Source of the DNA: JBBIQV01 sp964555285
GTDB lineage: Bacteria; Nitrospirota; Nitrospiria; Nitrospirales; Nitrospiraceae
Assembly (NCBI GenBank): GCA_964555285.1
Contig: CAZKRM010000012.1
Coordinates: 21,074 to 85,073, forward strand
Length of the DNA stretch: 64,000 nt
Direction: 5' to 3'
The first letter of the stretch is position 1, and every line of letters begins with the position of its first letter. The notes under the pieces were generated by a model, which did no database searches, was not told where the DNA came from, and saw only the letters and a program-made list of their open reading frames with translations. Shown here one piece after another: positions 50,057-59,377 of the stretch. A program made the translations under genes and the position numbers.

Positions 50057-51049
50057 TCATGCCTCCCCTGGTTCACGTTTGCCAAGCACTGACTTCACGG
50101 CTGCGATCACGCGCGGCCTGTCCGGGATCGCGGCATCCTCCAGCGGGCGACTGTAGGGCATCGGGACATCTTCACCGGTGACGCGCAGGATGGGGGCATC
50201 CAGATAGTCGAACGCCGCCGCGTACACGCTCTCGGCAATCTGCGCACCCAGCCCGCAGAAGCGCCACCCCTCCTCGACGATCACGAGGCGCCCTGTCTTC
50301 TTGACCGACAGGACGATGGCCGGCAGATCCAACGGTCTGAGGGTTCGAGGATCGACCACTTCCACGTCGATGCCCTCGCGACTCAGTTGATCGGCTGCGT
50401 CCAGCGCCGGCAGGAGCATCTTCGAGTAGGCGACAATCGTGACATCATGCCCGACGCGTTTCACATCGGCCACGCCGATGGGAATCGTGTAGTCGCCTTC
50501 TCCGACCTCCCCCTTCGTGCCATAGAGCAGTTGGGCCTCGATGAAGATCACGGGGTTCTTGTCCCGGGTCGCGCTCTTGAGCAGGCCCTTCGCGTCGTGC
50601 GGCGTCGCCGGCGCGATGACCGTCAACCCCGGCACGTGACAAAACCACGCTTCCAAACTTTGCGAGTGTTGCGCGCCCAATTGGTGGGCCGCACTGCCGG
50701 GGCCGCGGATCACGAGCGGGATCGAGAGTTGCCCGCCCGACATGTAGCGGATCTTCGCCGCGTTGTTGACGATCTGATCCAGCGCAAGGATGCCGAAATT
50801 CATCGTCATGAGCTCGACGATCGGATGTAACCCCGCCATGGCGGCGCCGATTGCCAAACCCGTGAAGCCGGCTTCCGTGATCGGCGTGTCGATCACCCGT
50901 TGCGAGCCGAACTCTTCCACGAATCCTTTGCTCACCTTGAAAGCGCCCTGGTAGAAGCCCACGTCCTCGCCGATCAGAAAGAGGCGCGAGTCCCGGCGCA
51001 TCTCTTCCCGCATGGCCTGGTTAAGGGCTTCCCGATAGGACATCAGCAT
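50057..51049 (-). CDS. pdhB: Pyruvate dehydrogenase E1 component, beta subunit
   Basis: 330 residues from ATG 51049 (51043 also possible). Transketolase-type pyrimidine-binding domain with SYREALNQAMREEMRRDSRLFLIGEDVGFYQGAF, TPITEAGFTGLAIGAAMAGLHPIVELMTMNF and the C-terminal domain VDPRTLRPLDLPAIV, VEEGWRFCGLGAQI. With the alpha subunit it decarboxylates pyruvate on thiamine diphosphate and hands acetyl groups to E2. A 124-base hairpin repeat separates it from the alpha gene. Confidence 0.93.
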   Translation of the reverse strand: MLMSYREALNQAMREEMRRDSRLFLIGEDVGFYQGAFKVSKGFVEEFGSQRVIDTPITEAGFTGLAIGAAMAGLHPIVELMTMNFGILALDQIVNNAAKIRYMSGGQLSIPLVIRGPGSAAHQLGAQHSQSLEAWFCHVPGLTVIAPATPHDAKGLLKSATRDKNPVIFIEAQLLYGTKGEVGEGDYTIPIGVADVKRVGHDVTIVAYSKMLLPALDAADQLSREGIDVEVVDPRTLRPLDLPAIVLSVKKTGRLVIVEEGWRFCGLGAQIAESVYAAAFDYLDAPILRVTGEDVPMPYSRPLEDAAIPDRPRVIAAVKSVLGKREPGEA

Positions 51050-51060
51050 GTGACAACCTG

Positions 51061-51184
51061 CCGGCTGCTGAAACAGCTTCCCAGCGGCGTTCTCAGGTCG
51101 AAACAATCCTCAACGTACCCCAGAGGGTACGCCTCCGATTGTTTCTCCCCTGCGGCCTTGCTGGCAAGCTGTTTGAGCAGCCGG
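51061..51184. repeat. Hairpin repeat element between pdhA and pdhB
   Basis: Arms CCGGCTGCTGAAACAGCTT (51061-51079) and its complement with one mismatch (51166-51184); the interior (CAGCGGCGTTCTCAGGTCG ... CAACGTACCCC AGAGGGTACG ... CGGCCTTGCTGG) is again partly self-complementary. This is a layout common in Nitrospira-type genomes, as I recall it. The element touches the pdhA stop codon directly. Confidence 0.75.
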
Positions 51185-52165
51185 TTACTCAGCCAGAACG
51201 TCATCATAAAGATCCGATGGGACAGGGAAGGGACTCTCATCTGCGAACTTGACGGCGGCTGCGACAACCGCGCCGATTTCCCGTTCGATGTGTGTGAAAT
51301 CGCCGTCGGTGCCCAGGTTGTTGCTCAGGATCGTCTGCTTCAGCAACAGAAGCGGGTCGCGCTTGCGGTGCTCCTCCACTTCCTCTTTGGTCCGATAATG
51401 TCCGTGCGCCGGGTCGGACATCGAGTGGCCCATGAACCGGTACGTCAGCGCTTCGATGAAAAACGGTCCCTGCCCCGCACGAACCTGATCCACGACGGTG
51501 TGCATCAACGAGCGGACCGCCAGCACATCCATGCCGTCTACGCGCTCGGCGGCGATGCCGTATGAACGCGCGGTCTCCGCCACATCGGAATAGAGCGCGA
51601 TGGCCCGTTCGACCGGCGTGCCCATGCCGTAGCGGTTGTTCTCGCAGATGAAGATCACGGGGAGGTTCCACAAGGCTGCCAGATTGAACGCTTCGTGCGC
51701 CTGGCCGCTCGGCATCGCTCCTTCGCCGAAAAAGCAGGCCGTGACCAGGTCGAGCTTCTGATACTTGCCGGCGAAGGCCAGCCCTGTCGCAAGCGGGATG
51801 TGGCCGCCGACGATGGCGTAGCCGCCCATGAACCGGCGTGGCACATCCATCAGGTGCATGGAGCCACCCTTGCCCTTGCACAAGCCCGTGGCCTTGCCGA
51901 ACAGCTCGGCCATCACCCTACCCGGGTCGGAGCCTCTGGCCAGACAGTGCCCGTGGTCGCGGTAGGCGCTGATCACATAGTCATTCGGTCGAAGCGCGGC
52001 CATCGCACCGACCGCGATGGCCTCTTCTCCGATATAGAGATGCAGAAATCCGGCGATCTTGGCGAGGGCGTACATCTCCGCCGATTTTTCTTCGAACCGG
52101 CGGATGAGCAACATCCGGCGGTACAGGGAAAGGAGATCGGCTCGGTCCATGCGGTCATTATGCAT
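51185..52165 (-). CDS. pdhA: Pyruvate dehydrogenase E1 component, alpha subunit
   Basis: 326 residues (an ATG five codons later, 52150, is possible). Thiamine-diphosphate motif GEGAMPSGQAHEAFNLAALWNLPVIFICENN, phosphorylation-loop-like region RFMGHSMSDPAHGHYRTKEEVEEHRKRDPLLLLKQTI and the conserved SAYRDHGHCLARG. First gene of the PDH operon; the transcript continues through the hairpin repeat to pdhB. Confidence 0.93.
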   Translation of the reverse strand: MHNDRMDRADLLSLYRRMLLIRRFEEKSAEMYALAKIAGFLHLYIGEEAIAVGAMAALRPNDYVISAYRDHGHCLARGSDPGRVMAELFGKATGLCKGKGGSMHLMDVPRRFMGGYAIVGGHIPLATGLAFAGKYQKLDLVTACFFGEGAMPSGQAHEAFNLAALWNLPVIFICENNRYGMGTPVERAIALYSDVAETARSYGIAAERVDGMDVLAVRSLMHTVVDQVRAGQGPFFIEALTYRFMGHSMSDPAHGHYRTKEEVEEHRKRDPLLLLKQTILSNNLGTDGDFTHIEREIGAVVAAAVKFADESPFPVPSDLYDDVLAE

Positions 52166-52208
52166 GGCCCGGAGAGCCGACTCAACAGCGAGGCACAGAC
52201 GATGCGGG

Positions 52209-52517
52209 TTAGAGAAGGACCTTGACGTCCGATCCCTCCACCTTGACTTCGTACGACTTCACGCAGGCAGTGGGGTTGCTCACGCAGACCCCGGTTTTGA
52301 TGTTGTACTGCCAGTGATGCCAGGGACAGACGACGGTCTCCCCATCCACGTCGCCTTCACCCAATGGTCCGCCGCGATGCACGCAAGTGTTGTCTATTGC
52401 GTAGAAGGTGCCGTCAAGATTAAACAGGGCAATGGCTTGGCCGTTCACTTCGGCAACGATGCCGGCGCCTGGCTTGACATCGGCTGTCCCCGCGATTCGT
52501 ACAAACTCTCCCATCAT
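52209..52517 (-). CDS. Rieske-type [2Fe-2S] ferredoxin (NirD-like)
   Basis: 102 residues with the two Rieske boxes: CVHRGG (C45, H47) and CPWHHWQYN (C64, H67). No export signal, so cytoplasmic electron carrier or small oxidoreductase subunit. It is placed between Mrp and pdhA, all on the minus strand. Partner unknown. Confidence 0.85.
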   Translation of the reverse strand: MMGEFVRIAGTADVKPGAGIVAEVNGQAIALFNLDGTFYAIDNTCVHRGGPLGEGDVDGETVVCPWHHWQYNIKTGVCVSNPTACVKSYEVKVEGSDVKVLL

Positions 52518-52560
52518 GCTCCCTCTTCAGCAGGAGGTTGAGAAGACCTGAACCGTTGCG

Positions 52561-53439
52561 TCAGGTGGTCGTCATGGGCTTCTTGATCTTCTTGAGCAGG
52601 CTCTCGATCGGTGGAGCGCTTTCCCCGCCACCGAGTGCCTCCATCAGCTTTACCGCGATCTCGTGAAACGCCTTCGCCTGCGGTGAGCCAGGATCGGCAA
52701 TCGCGATCGGTTGGCCGGTATCGCCACCTTCGCGGATGGCTGGATCGATGGGGATGTTCCCCAAGAAGGGGACGCCCAGTTTCTTCGCTGCGCGTTCTCC
52801 ACCTCCATGAGAAAAGATCTCGGTGCGGTGGTTGCAGTGGCCGCAGAGGAAATAACTCATGTTTTCGATAATGCCCAGCAGCGGGACATTCACTTTCTGA
52901 AACATCATCATCCCCTTCCGCACGTCGTGCAGGGCGACTTCTTGCGGGGTCGTCACGGTCACGGCACCGGAGAGCGGCACCAGTTGCGTCAGGGTGAGTT
53001 GCGCGTCGCCGGTGCCGGGCGGGAGATCGATCAAGAGATAATCCAGCTCGCCCCACAGCACGTCGCGGAAGAGCTGCTGGATCGCGGTGTGGACCATCGG
53101 ACCGCGCCAGACGACGGCGGTCTCTTCCGGCACGAAAAAGCCCATCGAAATGAGTTTCACACCGTGGCTTTCCGCCGGCGCAATCTTGCCGTCCTTCTGC
53201 TCTGGCGGCTTCCCGACCCCCATCATCATAGGAATGTTAGGGCCGTAGATGTCCGCGTCGAGCAAACCGACTTTCGCACCGGTCAGGCTCAGCGCAACGG
53301 CCAGGTTCACGGCCACGGTGGACTTGCCGACACCGCCCTTACCGCTGCTGACGGCGATGACGTATTTGACGCCCGGAATCAAATTCTCTTTCCCGTGACC
53401 GTCCCCCTGCGGGGTGGGGCCGGGATGATTGTCTGCCAT
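52561..53439 (-). CDS. Mrp/NBP35-type iron-sulfur cluster carrier ATPase
   Basis: 292 residues. Deviant Walker A GKGGVGKS (33-40), the conserved KVGLLDADIYGPNIPMMMGV, DLPPGTGDAQLTL and the cluster-binding CxxC in FLCGHCNHRTEIF. It carries Fe-S clusters to apoproteins, which would include the nearby Rieske and other Fe-S proteins. Direct neighbour of the Rieske gene. Confidence 0.9.
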   Translation of the reverse strand: MADNHPGPTPQGDGHGKENLIPGVKYVIAVSSGKGGVGKSTVAVNLAVALSLTGAKVGLLDADIYGPNIPMMMGVGKPPEQKDGKIAPAESHGVKLISMGFFVPEETAVVWRGPMVHTAIQQLFRDVLWGELDYLLIDLPPGTGDAQLTLTQLVPLSGAVTVTTPQEVALHDVRKGMMMFQKVNVPLLGIIENMSYFLCGHCNHRTEIFSHGGGERAAKKLGVPFLGNIPIDPAIREGGDTGQPIAIADPGSPQAKAFHEIAVKLMEALGGGESAPPIESLLKKIKKPMTTT

Positions 53440-53594
53440 GAGTCTTCCTCCTCGCTCTCTTTCTCATCAGCCAGGCCGGATGCGCCGATCAACGCCTCCT
53501 CGACTTATGATAAGCGATGGGATGGATGAAAAGAAATGGGCCTGTCGGGCCATCGATGTGTATGGCCCGAGTGGGGAAGGTCCAGAACTGTGAA

Positions 53595-54437
53595 TCAGGC
53601 AGCCGAGGATTCCCGTCGCTGAAGATGTGAAGCCAATCCGACGAGCGAGAGGCTATAGATGATCCACTTCGAGGGATCGAAGTTATACCACTTCGGCCCG
53701 TTGCGGTAGTCGCGGGCGTAGGTATGGTGGTAGTTGTGGTACCCCTCGCCGAAGCTGATCAGAGAGATCAGCCAGCTGTCACGGCTACTATCCTGTGTGC
53801 CATGTGGCTGGGAGCCCCAGATGTGACAGAGCGAATTGATGGTAAACGTCGAGTTCAACACCATGAACATGCGAAGGACTCCCGCCAGCAGGAAGCAACT
53901 GACGCCGCCCATCAACCCATCATGGAGCAGGCCGAGGCCGAACGGGAGCGCGAGGCCTGACATGACGATCAGCGGATAGTAGCGGTGTTGCCACATAATG
54001 ATCGGGTCCTTGCGGAGCTTGCTCTCGTATTTTTCTTCCCGGTGCGCCGTTTTGTAGAAGAGCCACCCGCAGTGACTGTGCCAAAACCCTTTGGTCGCGT
54101 TGTAGGGATCTTCTTCTCGATCGGTCTTCGCGTGGTGCCGAATGTGATCGGCGCACCAGCGCAAGGCGGAATTCTGCAACGCCCAGCCGCCGATGACCAG
54201 GAGGCAGGCTTTGACCCAGTTGGGCGACTCGAAACTGCGGTGCGAGATCATTCGGTGATACCCCACCGTGATCCCCATGCCGGTCACGATATACAGCAGA
54301 ACGAACATGACCCAGTCGAACAGGCTGTACCCGTAGACGAGCCCAAAGAGAGGGACGCCGACGATGGTGCCTGCCGCCACAACGCAAAATAGTGTGAAGT
54401 TCCCGGGCTCGAACGCAGTCTGTGCAGTGTCAGTCAT
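53595..54437 (-). CDS. Acyl-CoA/acyl-lipid fatty acid desaturase
   Basis: 280 residues with three histidine boxes of membrane desaturases: HRMISHR (H61-H66), HIRHH (98-102) and EGYHNYHH. About four transmembrane helices. It introduces a delta-9-type double bond in fatty acids, using the di-iron centre. Bases 53440-53594 upstream of the Mrp gene hold no gene. Confidence 0.88.
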   Translation of the reverse strand: MTDTAQTAFEPGNFTLFCVVAAGTIVGVPLFGLVYGYSLFDWVMFVLLYIVTGMGITVGYHRMISHRSFESPNWVKACLLVIGGWALQNSALRWCADHIRHHAKTDREEDPYNATKGFWHSHCGWLFYKTAHREEKYESKLRKDPIIMWQHRYYPLIVMSGLALPFGLGLLHDGLMGGVSCFLLAGVLRMFMVLNSTFTINSLCHIWGSQPHGTQDSSRDSWLISLISFGEGYHNYHHTYARDYRNGPKWYNFDPSKWIIYSLSLVGLASHLQRRESSAA

Positions 54438-54590
54438 TGCTCCCTCCTGAGCAAGGAAGTGTGTGAGGGCCTGACGAGGGCCTCCGCCGATGCGCGGCGC
54501 GCATGGTACCGAAGTGCCTTCCGATTTTCAAGAAAAACCTCTGGGTGTATACTGCACATAGCGAGTCTTTCTTGTACCGCGATCCGATCC

Positions 54591-57584
54591 ATGACACCAG
54601 ATCTTTCCTCGTTCGAGCCGCAGATCCGTCGCATCGGCGATGAGCTCGCGCGCCTCTCGGCCGGCCTCTCCCCGAGCATGTTCGATTCTCGCTGGTGGTC
54701 GCAGACCATCATGACCCTCGCGATGAAAGACCCCGCGTTCAAGACGCAGCTCTTTCGATTCATCGATGTCCTACCCTCTCTCCGCAACGATGCCCAAGTC
54801 GTGACAGTAGCCGATGAGTACTTCGGGGAGATGAGCGGGAAGGTCTTCGGCTTTCAGTGGGGGCTGAAAGCGCTGTCGGCGGTCAACCTCGGCGCGACAC
54901 TAGGCGGGAAATCGATTCGCTCCCAAGTCGAGCACATGGCCAGGACCTTCATCGCAGGCTCGTCGGTGGACGAGGCCCTGCCCGTCCTGGCGCGTCTCTG
55001 GAAAGAAGGCCGGGCCTGTTCGGTGGATCTGCTCGGGGAAGCCACGGTCAGCGAGCGAGAGAGCGATCGCTACCGTGACCATTGTCTGACTGCGCTGAGA
55101 GAGTTGGGACAAGCCGCAGCCTTGTGGCCCACTATGCCGTTACTCGATCGCGATCATCTCGGTCTCCTGCCGCGCGTGCAGCTTTCGCTGAAAATCTCTG
55201 CGCTCTCGTCGCAACTCGATCCGATCGATCCGGAAGGCAGTTATCGGTCCGTGGCCGCCAGGCTGCGTCCGCTGCTGGACCTGGCCTGCGCGCTGCCGGC
55301 CTCGTTGATCTTCGATATGGAGCAAGCCGAGACGAAGGATTTGATTCTCTCCATTTTCAAGCGGCTGCTCGCGGAGGACCCGTATCGGTCCTACCCCCAC
55401 GCCGGCTTGGCGCTGCAAGCCTACCACCGGACGACGAACGAGGACATCGAGAGTCTGTTGCAATGGGTGCGCCGGCGCGGCGCGCCGATTGCGATCCGGC
55501 TCGTCAAAGGAGCCTACTGGGATTCCGATACCATCCGCTATCGCCAACGCGGCTGGCCGGTGCCGCTCTTCGAACAGAAAACCGAGACCGATGCCCACTA
55601 CGAAGCGCTGAGCCGCACGCTCTTGCAGCACGCCGGCGAGATCAGGCCGGCCTTCGGCACGCACAACTTGCGGAGTCTGGCGCATGTGGAGGCAGTCGGG
55701 GAGTCGCTCCATTTGCCGCCGGAGATGTGGGAGTATCAAATGATTTTCGGGATGGCGGAGCCCTTCCAGGCGGCGATGACGAAGCTGGGACGCCGCGTGC
55801 GGATCTACACACCGGTGGGTGAACTGCTGCCGGGCATGGCCTATCTCGTCCGGCGGTTGCTGGAGAATACGTCGAACGAATCGTTCCTGCGAAAGGAATA
55901 TGTGGAGTCGCAGCCCCTCAGCAGCTTGTTGGCCGCTCCGCCCGCCTCGGTTTCCTCCAATGGTCGGATCGTGAGCCAATCGGTTCATCCACCCGATCGG
56001 GATTCCACTCAGCCAGAGCGGTTCGCGTATGCGAATGAGCCCCACGCCGACTTTTCACAGGCCTCGGTGCGCGAGGCCATGCGCCAGGCCATCCACTCGG
56101 TCGCCGGACAACTCGGTCGGGAACGCTCGATTCATCCACCAGCCGGCGTGACCCCGTCCGGAGAAGCATTGCGATCGTACGATCCTGGACGGCCGGGCCG
56201 GGTGGTCGGACGCATGCGGACCTACGCGCCGGGCGACGTGCCGCTGGTCGTGCGAGCGGCACAACAGGGATTCGAGGAGTGGCGGGCGACGCCTGTGCCT
56301 CAGCGGGTGAGCGCGATGCAGGAAGCCGCGACCCTCATGCGGCAACGGCGGTATGAATTGGCGGCCTGGGAAATCTTCGAAACCGGAAAGCCCTGGCGGG
56401 AAGCCGATGCCGACGTGGCCGAGGCAATCGATTTTATTCAGTACTATGCGCAGGAGATGGCGAGGCTGGGACGCCCTCGACGCCTGGGCCGAGCGCCCGG
56501 AGAGCTGAACCATCGCCTGTATGGCCCGCGCGGCGTCACGGCTGTAATCGCCCCCTGGAATTTTCCGTTGGCCATTCCAACCGGCATGGTATCGGCGGCG
56601 CTGGTCACCGGCAACGCGGTTGTCTTCAAGCCTTCCGAACGGGCACCGGTGATGGGCCATCTCTTGGTGGACATCTTGTTGAAGGTCGGCGTGCCTCGCG
56701 GCGCTTTGCACTTCCTTCCGGGCGGCCCGGAGGTGGGCCGCGCCTTGGTGATGGAACCAGAAGTCGTGACCATCGCATTTACCGGCTCGAAAGAGGTCGG
56801 CTTGTGGATTCTTGAGCAGGCAACCCCCGTTCAGCCGGACCAGCGCATGGTGAAACGGGTCATCGCAGAGATGGGGGGAAAGAACGCCATCATCGTCGAT
56901 GACACGGCCGATCTCGATGAAGCCATCGCCGGGGTCGTGACGTCGTTCACCGGGTATGCCGGCCAGAAATGCTCGGCCTGCTCGCGCGCGATTGTGCACG
57001 AGGCGGTCTATGACATCTTCCTTGAGCGGTTAGCCGAGGCGGTGCACAGCTTGCAGATCGGTCATCCGGAAGAGCCCGGCACGCGCGTGGGACCGCTGAT
57101 CGATGCGCGGGCACAGGCGAAAGTACGGCAGTATGTGGAGATCGGCAAGCAGGAAGGGCGGCTCATCGTGGAACGTCGCGTCGCTGAGGCCGGCTCCTTC
57201 GTCGGACCGACGGTCTTCGCCGACATTCTGCCCCATCATCGGCTGGCGCAGGAAGAAATCTTCGGCCCTGTGCTCGCCGTGATGCGCGCGAACACGTTCG
57301 CGGAGGCTCTTCAACTCGCCAATGCCACCTCGTTTGCGCTGACCGGCGGGGTCTATTCGCGCAGCCCGGTACATCTCGATCTGGCACGGGAGACGTTCGA
57401 TGTGGGGAATCTCTACCTGAACCGCCCGATCACCGGCGCACTGGTCGGCCGCCAGCCGTTCGGGGGGCACCGGCTGTCAGGAGTCGGCGCGAAGGCCGGG
57501 GGGGAAGACTATCTCGCCCAGTTCATGGTCGCGCGCGTGGTCAGTGAGAATACCCTCCGTCGAGGATTCGCGCCGACTGAGTGA
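54591..57584 (+). CDS. putA: Bifunctional proline dehydrogenase / delta-1-pyrroline-5-carboxylate dehydrogenase
   Basis: 997 residues from ATG 54591. The first ~450 form a flavin-dependent proline dehydrogenase barrel (LIFDMEQAETKDLILSIFKRLL; IRLVKGAYWD; FGTHNLRSLAHVEAVGESL), the rest an aldehyde dehydrogenase (APWNFPLAIPTGM; catalytic Glu in AEMGGKNAI ~759; catalytic Cys in GQKCSACSRA ~792). Together they oxidise proline to glutamate. An N-terminal DNA-binding RHH, as in E. coli PutA, is lacking. Its 3' end overlaps the convergent gene by 108 bases. Confidence 0.88.
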   Translation: MTPDLSSFEPQIRRIGDELARLSAGLSPSMFDSRWWSQTIMTLAMKDPAFKTQLFRFIDVLPSLRNDAQVVTVADEYFGEMSGKVFGFQWGLKALSAVNLGATLGGKSIRSQVEHMARTFIAGSSVDEALPVLARLWKEGRACSVDLLGEATVSERESDRYRDHCLTALRELGQAAALWPTMPLLDRDHLGLLPRVQLSLKISALSSQLDPIDPEGSYRSVAARLRPLLDLACALPASLIFDMEQAETKDLILSIFKRLLAEDPYRSYPHAGLALQAYHRTTNEDIESLLQWVRRRGAPIAIRLVKGAYWDSDTIRYRQRGWPVPLFEQKTETDAHYEALSRTLLQHAGEIRPAFGTHNLRSLAHVEAVGESLHLPPEMWEYQMIFGMAEPFQAAMTKLGRRVRIYTPVGELLPGMAYLVRRLLENTSNESFLRKEYVESQPLSSLLAAPPASVSSNGRIVSQSVHPPDRDSTQPERFAYANEPHADFSQASVREAMRQAIHSVAGQLGRERSIHPPAGVTPSGEALRSYDPGRPGRVVGRMRTYAPGDVPLVVRAAQQGFEEWRATPVPQRVSAMQEAATLMRQRRYELAAWEIFETGKPWREADADVAEAIDFIQYYAQEMARLGRPRRLGRAPGELNHRLYGPRGVTAVIAPWNFPLAIPTGMVSAALVTGNAVVFKPSERAPVMGHLLVDILLKVGVPRGALHFLPGGPEVGRALVMEPEVVTIAFTGSKEVGLWILEQATPVQPDQRMVKRVIAEMGGKNAIIVDDTADLDEAIAGVVTSFTGYAGQKCSACSRAIVHEAVYDIFLERLAEAVHSLQIGHPEEPGTRVGPLIDARAQAKVRQYVEIGKQEGRLIVERRVAEAGSFVGPTVFADILPHHRLAQEEIFGPVLAVMRANTFAEALQLANATSFALTGGVYSRSPVHLDLARETFDVGNLYLNRPITGALVGRQPFGGHRLSGVGAKAGGEDYLAQFMVARVVSENTLRRGFAPTE

Positions 57585-58358
57585 GCCGGACGCCGACTTC
57601 ACTTGATACTCTTCAAGTTCCTCGGAAATCTCCGTGACCATCCCGCGATCCGTTCTGAACGGGGGCAGTTCCTGCCGCTCGACGTACTTGACGAGCCCAA
57701 CCCCTTTGACAAACCAGGCGGTCATCACGTCGGTGCCGGTGGCCGACTTGGTGCTGCCGGACAGGTAAATGCGCAGAGTCATCCTCGCCTCGACCTTCAC
57801 CGCGTCCGGATAGGAGCCGGCCGTGACGGTCACGGGCTCCCGATCGACGATGGTGACGAGTCCCTGCACGTCGACCTGCTCATCGGTCCCGTCGCCATCG
57901 ACATCGGCGCCGAAGTCGAGAGCGTGGCGATCGAACTGCTGAAACGAAGAAGACAGCGTCATGGGAAATCTGACGATTTGGTAGGGAACCAGTTGTTGTT
58001 CGAGCGGCGTGCCGGGCTCCGAGCCGTAGTAGACGATCCCTGCCGCGTCACGACGATAGAAACTGTCCGACGGCCCATGATTGCCGGCATTCGTGTCGTG
58101 GAAGACGGTGACCGTCACGCCTTTCACGGTGCGCGTGCCGGTGACCGTCGATTCGTTCATGAAGAATTTCTGCTCGATCGTTTGCAGGGGACCCTCCGAG
58201 ATCTGACCCCGATACTGCCAGCGGCTGCCGGGGCGATCGGGAAAGTATTCGTCGGAGTGCGCGATCACGATGGCCTTCTCCTCTGCCTGAACCGGAGTCG
58301 CGAGCCCAAGCAGAGACACAGCCACCCACCCAATGAGCGAGACAAGGAAGAGGTGCAT
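57477..58358 (-). CDS. Secreted protein of unknown function, convergent with putA
   Basis: About 293 residues from ATG 58358 with GAGGCT upstream. Signal peptide (LIGWVAVSLLGLATPVQA) and a beta-rich mature part (HSDEYFPDRPGSRWQYRGQIS; VFHDTNAGNHGPSDSFYRRDAAG; DFGADVDGDGTDEQVDVQG; a calcium-like DVDGDGTDE loop). Charged C-terminal tail overlapping putA by 108 bases on the other strand. Family not recognised. Confidence 0.62.
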   Translation of the reverse strand: MHLFLVSLIGWVAVSLLGLATPVQAEEKAIVIAHSDEYFPDRPGSRWQYRGQISEGPLQTIEQKFFMNESTVTGTRTVKGVTVTVFHDTNAGNHGPSDSFYRRDAAGIVYYGSEPGTPLEQQLVPYQIVRFPMTLSSSFQQFDRHALDFGADVDGDGTDEQVDVQGLVTIVDREPVTVTAGSYPDAVKVEARMTLRIYLSGSTKSATGTDVMTAWFVKGVGLVKYVERQELPPFRTDRGMVTEISEELEEYQVKSASGSLSRRESSTEGILTDHARDHELGEIVFPPGLRADS

Positions 58359-58512
58359 AGAGCCTCGGGTTTTGTTTTGTTGAACCAGTGTGAACCGGGA
58401 TGTCACGGTACCATACCTGTTATTTGAGCGGCAAGGTTCCATCGAGGAAAGATCGGCTGCTCCTGCATGGCTTGCCTTGTCGGAGTGTCCCTTTCATAAT
58501 GCCGCCCGCGCT

Positions 58513-59283
58513 ATGGTTCGACGATCTCAGTCATCGGTTCGACCTCCTCGTCGCCGGTCCCCCCCGCCCAAGACCGTCTTCGTCACAGGGGGATCACGCG
58601 GGATCGGGCGTGCCATCTGTCGAGCCTTCGGACAGACCGGGTGGCAGGTTGGTGTCCACTATCGCGAACGGAAGGCAGAGGCGCAGAAGACGCTGGATCT
58701 GGTACGGGCTGGTGGCGGGTCTGGAGCGATCTATCGCGCAGACGTGCGACGCGCTGGAGAAGTCGCCGGCATGGTGGACTTGTTCTGCCGGGACCACGAG
58801 CGGCTGGATGCGATGATCTGCAATGCCGGCACCGCCTCGAGCGCTCTGGTCCTGCGGCACTCCGTTGAGGAGTGGGAACGAGTCGTCGAGACGAATCTCA
58901 CCGGCGTGTTTCATTGCTTGCAGGCTGCCGGGCCTCGGATGGTCGAGCAGAAAGCCGGGTCGATCATCGTCATCGGCTCCTATGCCTCAATGCAGGGTAC
59001 GACGGGTCAGGCTGCCTACGCGGCATCGAAGGCAGGGCTTCTGGGATTGGTGAAAACGGCGGCGCGCGAGTGGGGATCGGCGAATGTGCGGGTGAATCTT
59101 ATTTTCCCTGGCCGGCATCGGACGGACCTTGCTGGGGAGAGGATGCCGGAGGGGCACGCATGGGACGATCACTGTCTTGGCCGACCTCCCGATCTCGATG
59201 AAGCGGCGAGGACGGTGCTGCACCTGGCGCAACTCGAGGATGTGTCCGGACAGGTGTGGAATCTGGACAGCCGGATCCTCTAG
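58513..59283 (+). CDS. Short-chain dehydrogenase/reductase, FabG-like
   Basis: About 256 residues from ATG 58513; the open frame extends to 58390 without similarity. Cofactor motif TGGSRGIG, NAG in ICNAGTASSA, catalytic Ser in VIGSYASMQ, Tyr and Lys in YAASKAG. NAD(P)-dependent oxidoreductase; a 3-oxoacyl-ACP reductase-type reaction is likely. The gene precedes bioD by about 95 bases, so a part in biotin/pimeloyl synthesis is possible but not proved. Confidence 0.85.
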   Translation: MVRRSQSSVRPPRRRSPPPKTVFVTGGSRGIGRAICRAFGQTGWQVGVHYRERKAEAQKTLDLVRAGGGSGAIYRADVRRAGEVAGMVDLFCRDHERLDAMICNAGTASSALVLRHSVEEWERVVETNLTGVFHCLQAAGPRMVEQKAGSIIVIGSYASMQGTTGQAAYAASKAGLLGLVKTAAREWGSANVRVNLIFPGRHRTDLAGERMPEGHAWDDHCLGRPPDLDEAARTVLHLAQLEDVSGQVWNLDSRIL

Positions 59284-59377
59284 GAAGATTTGTTCATTGT
59301 GTCATCGAATCATTTGCGCATTTTTAGATCAGGCCCGGGGGGTCCCGATCAGCAATGATTCAATGTGAAGATCGTCA

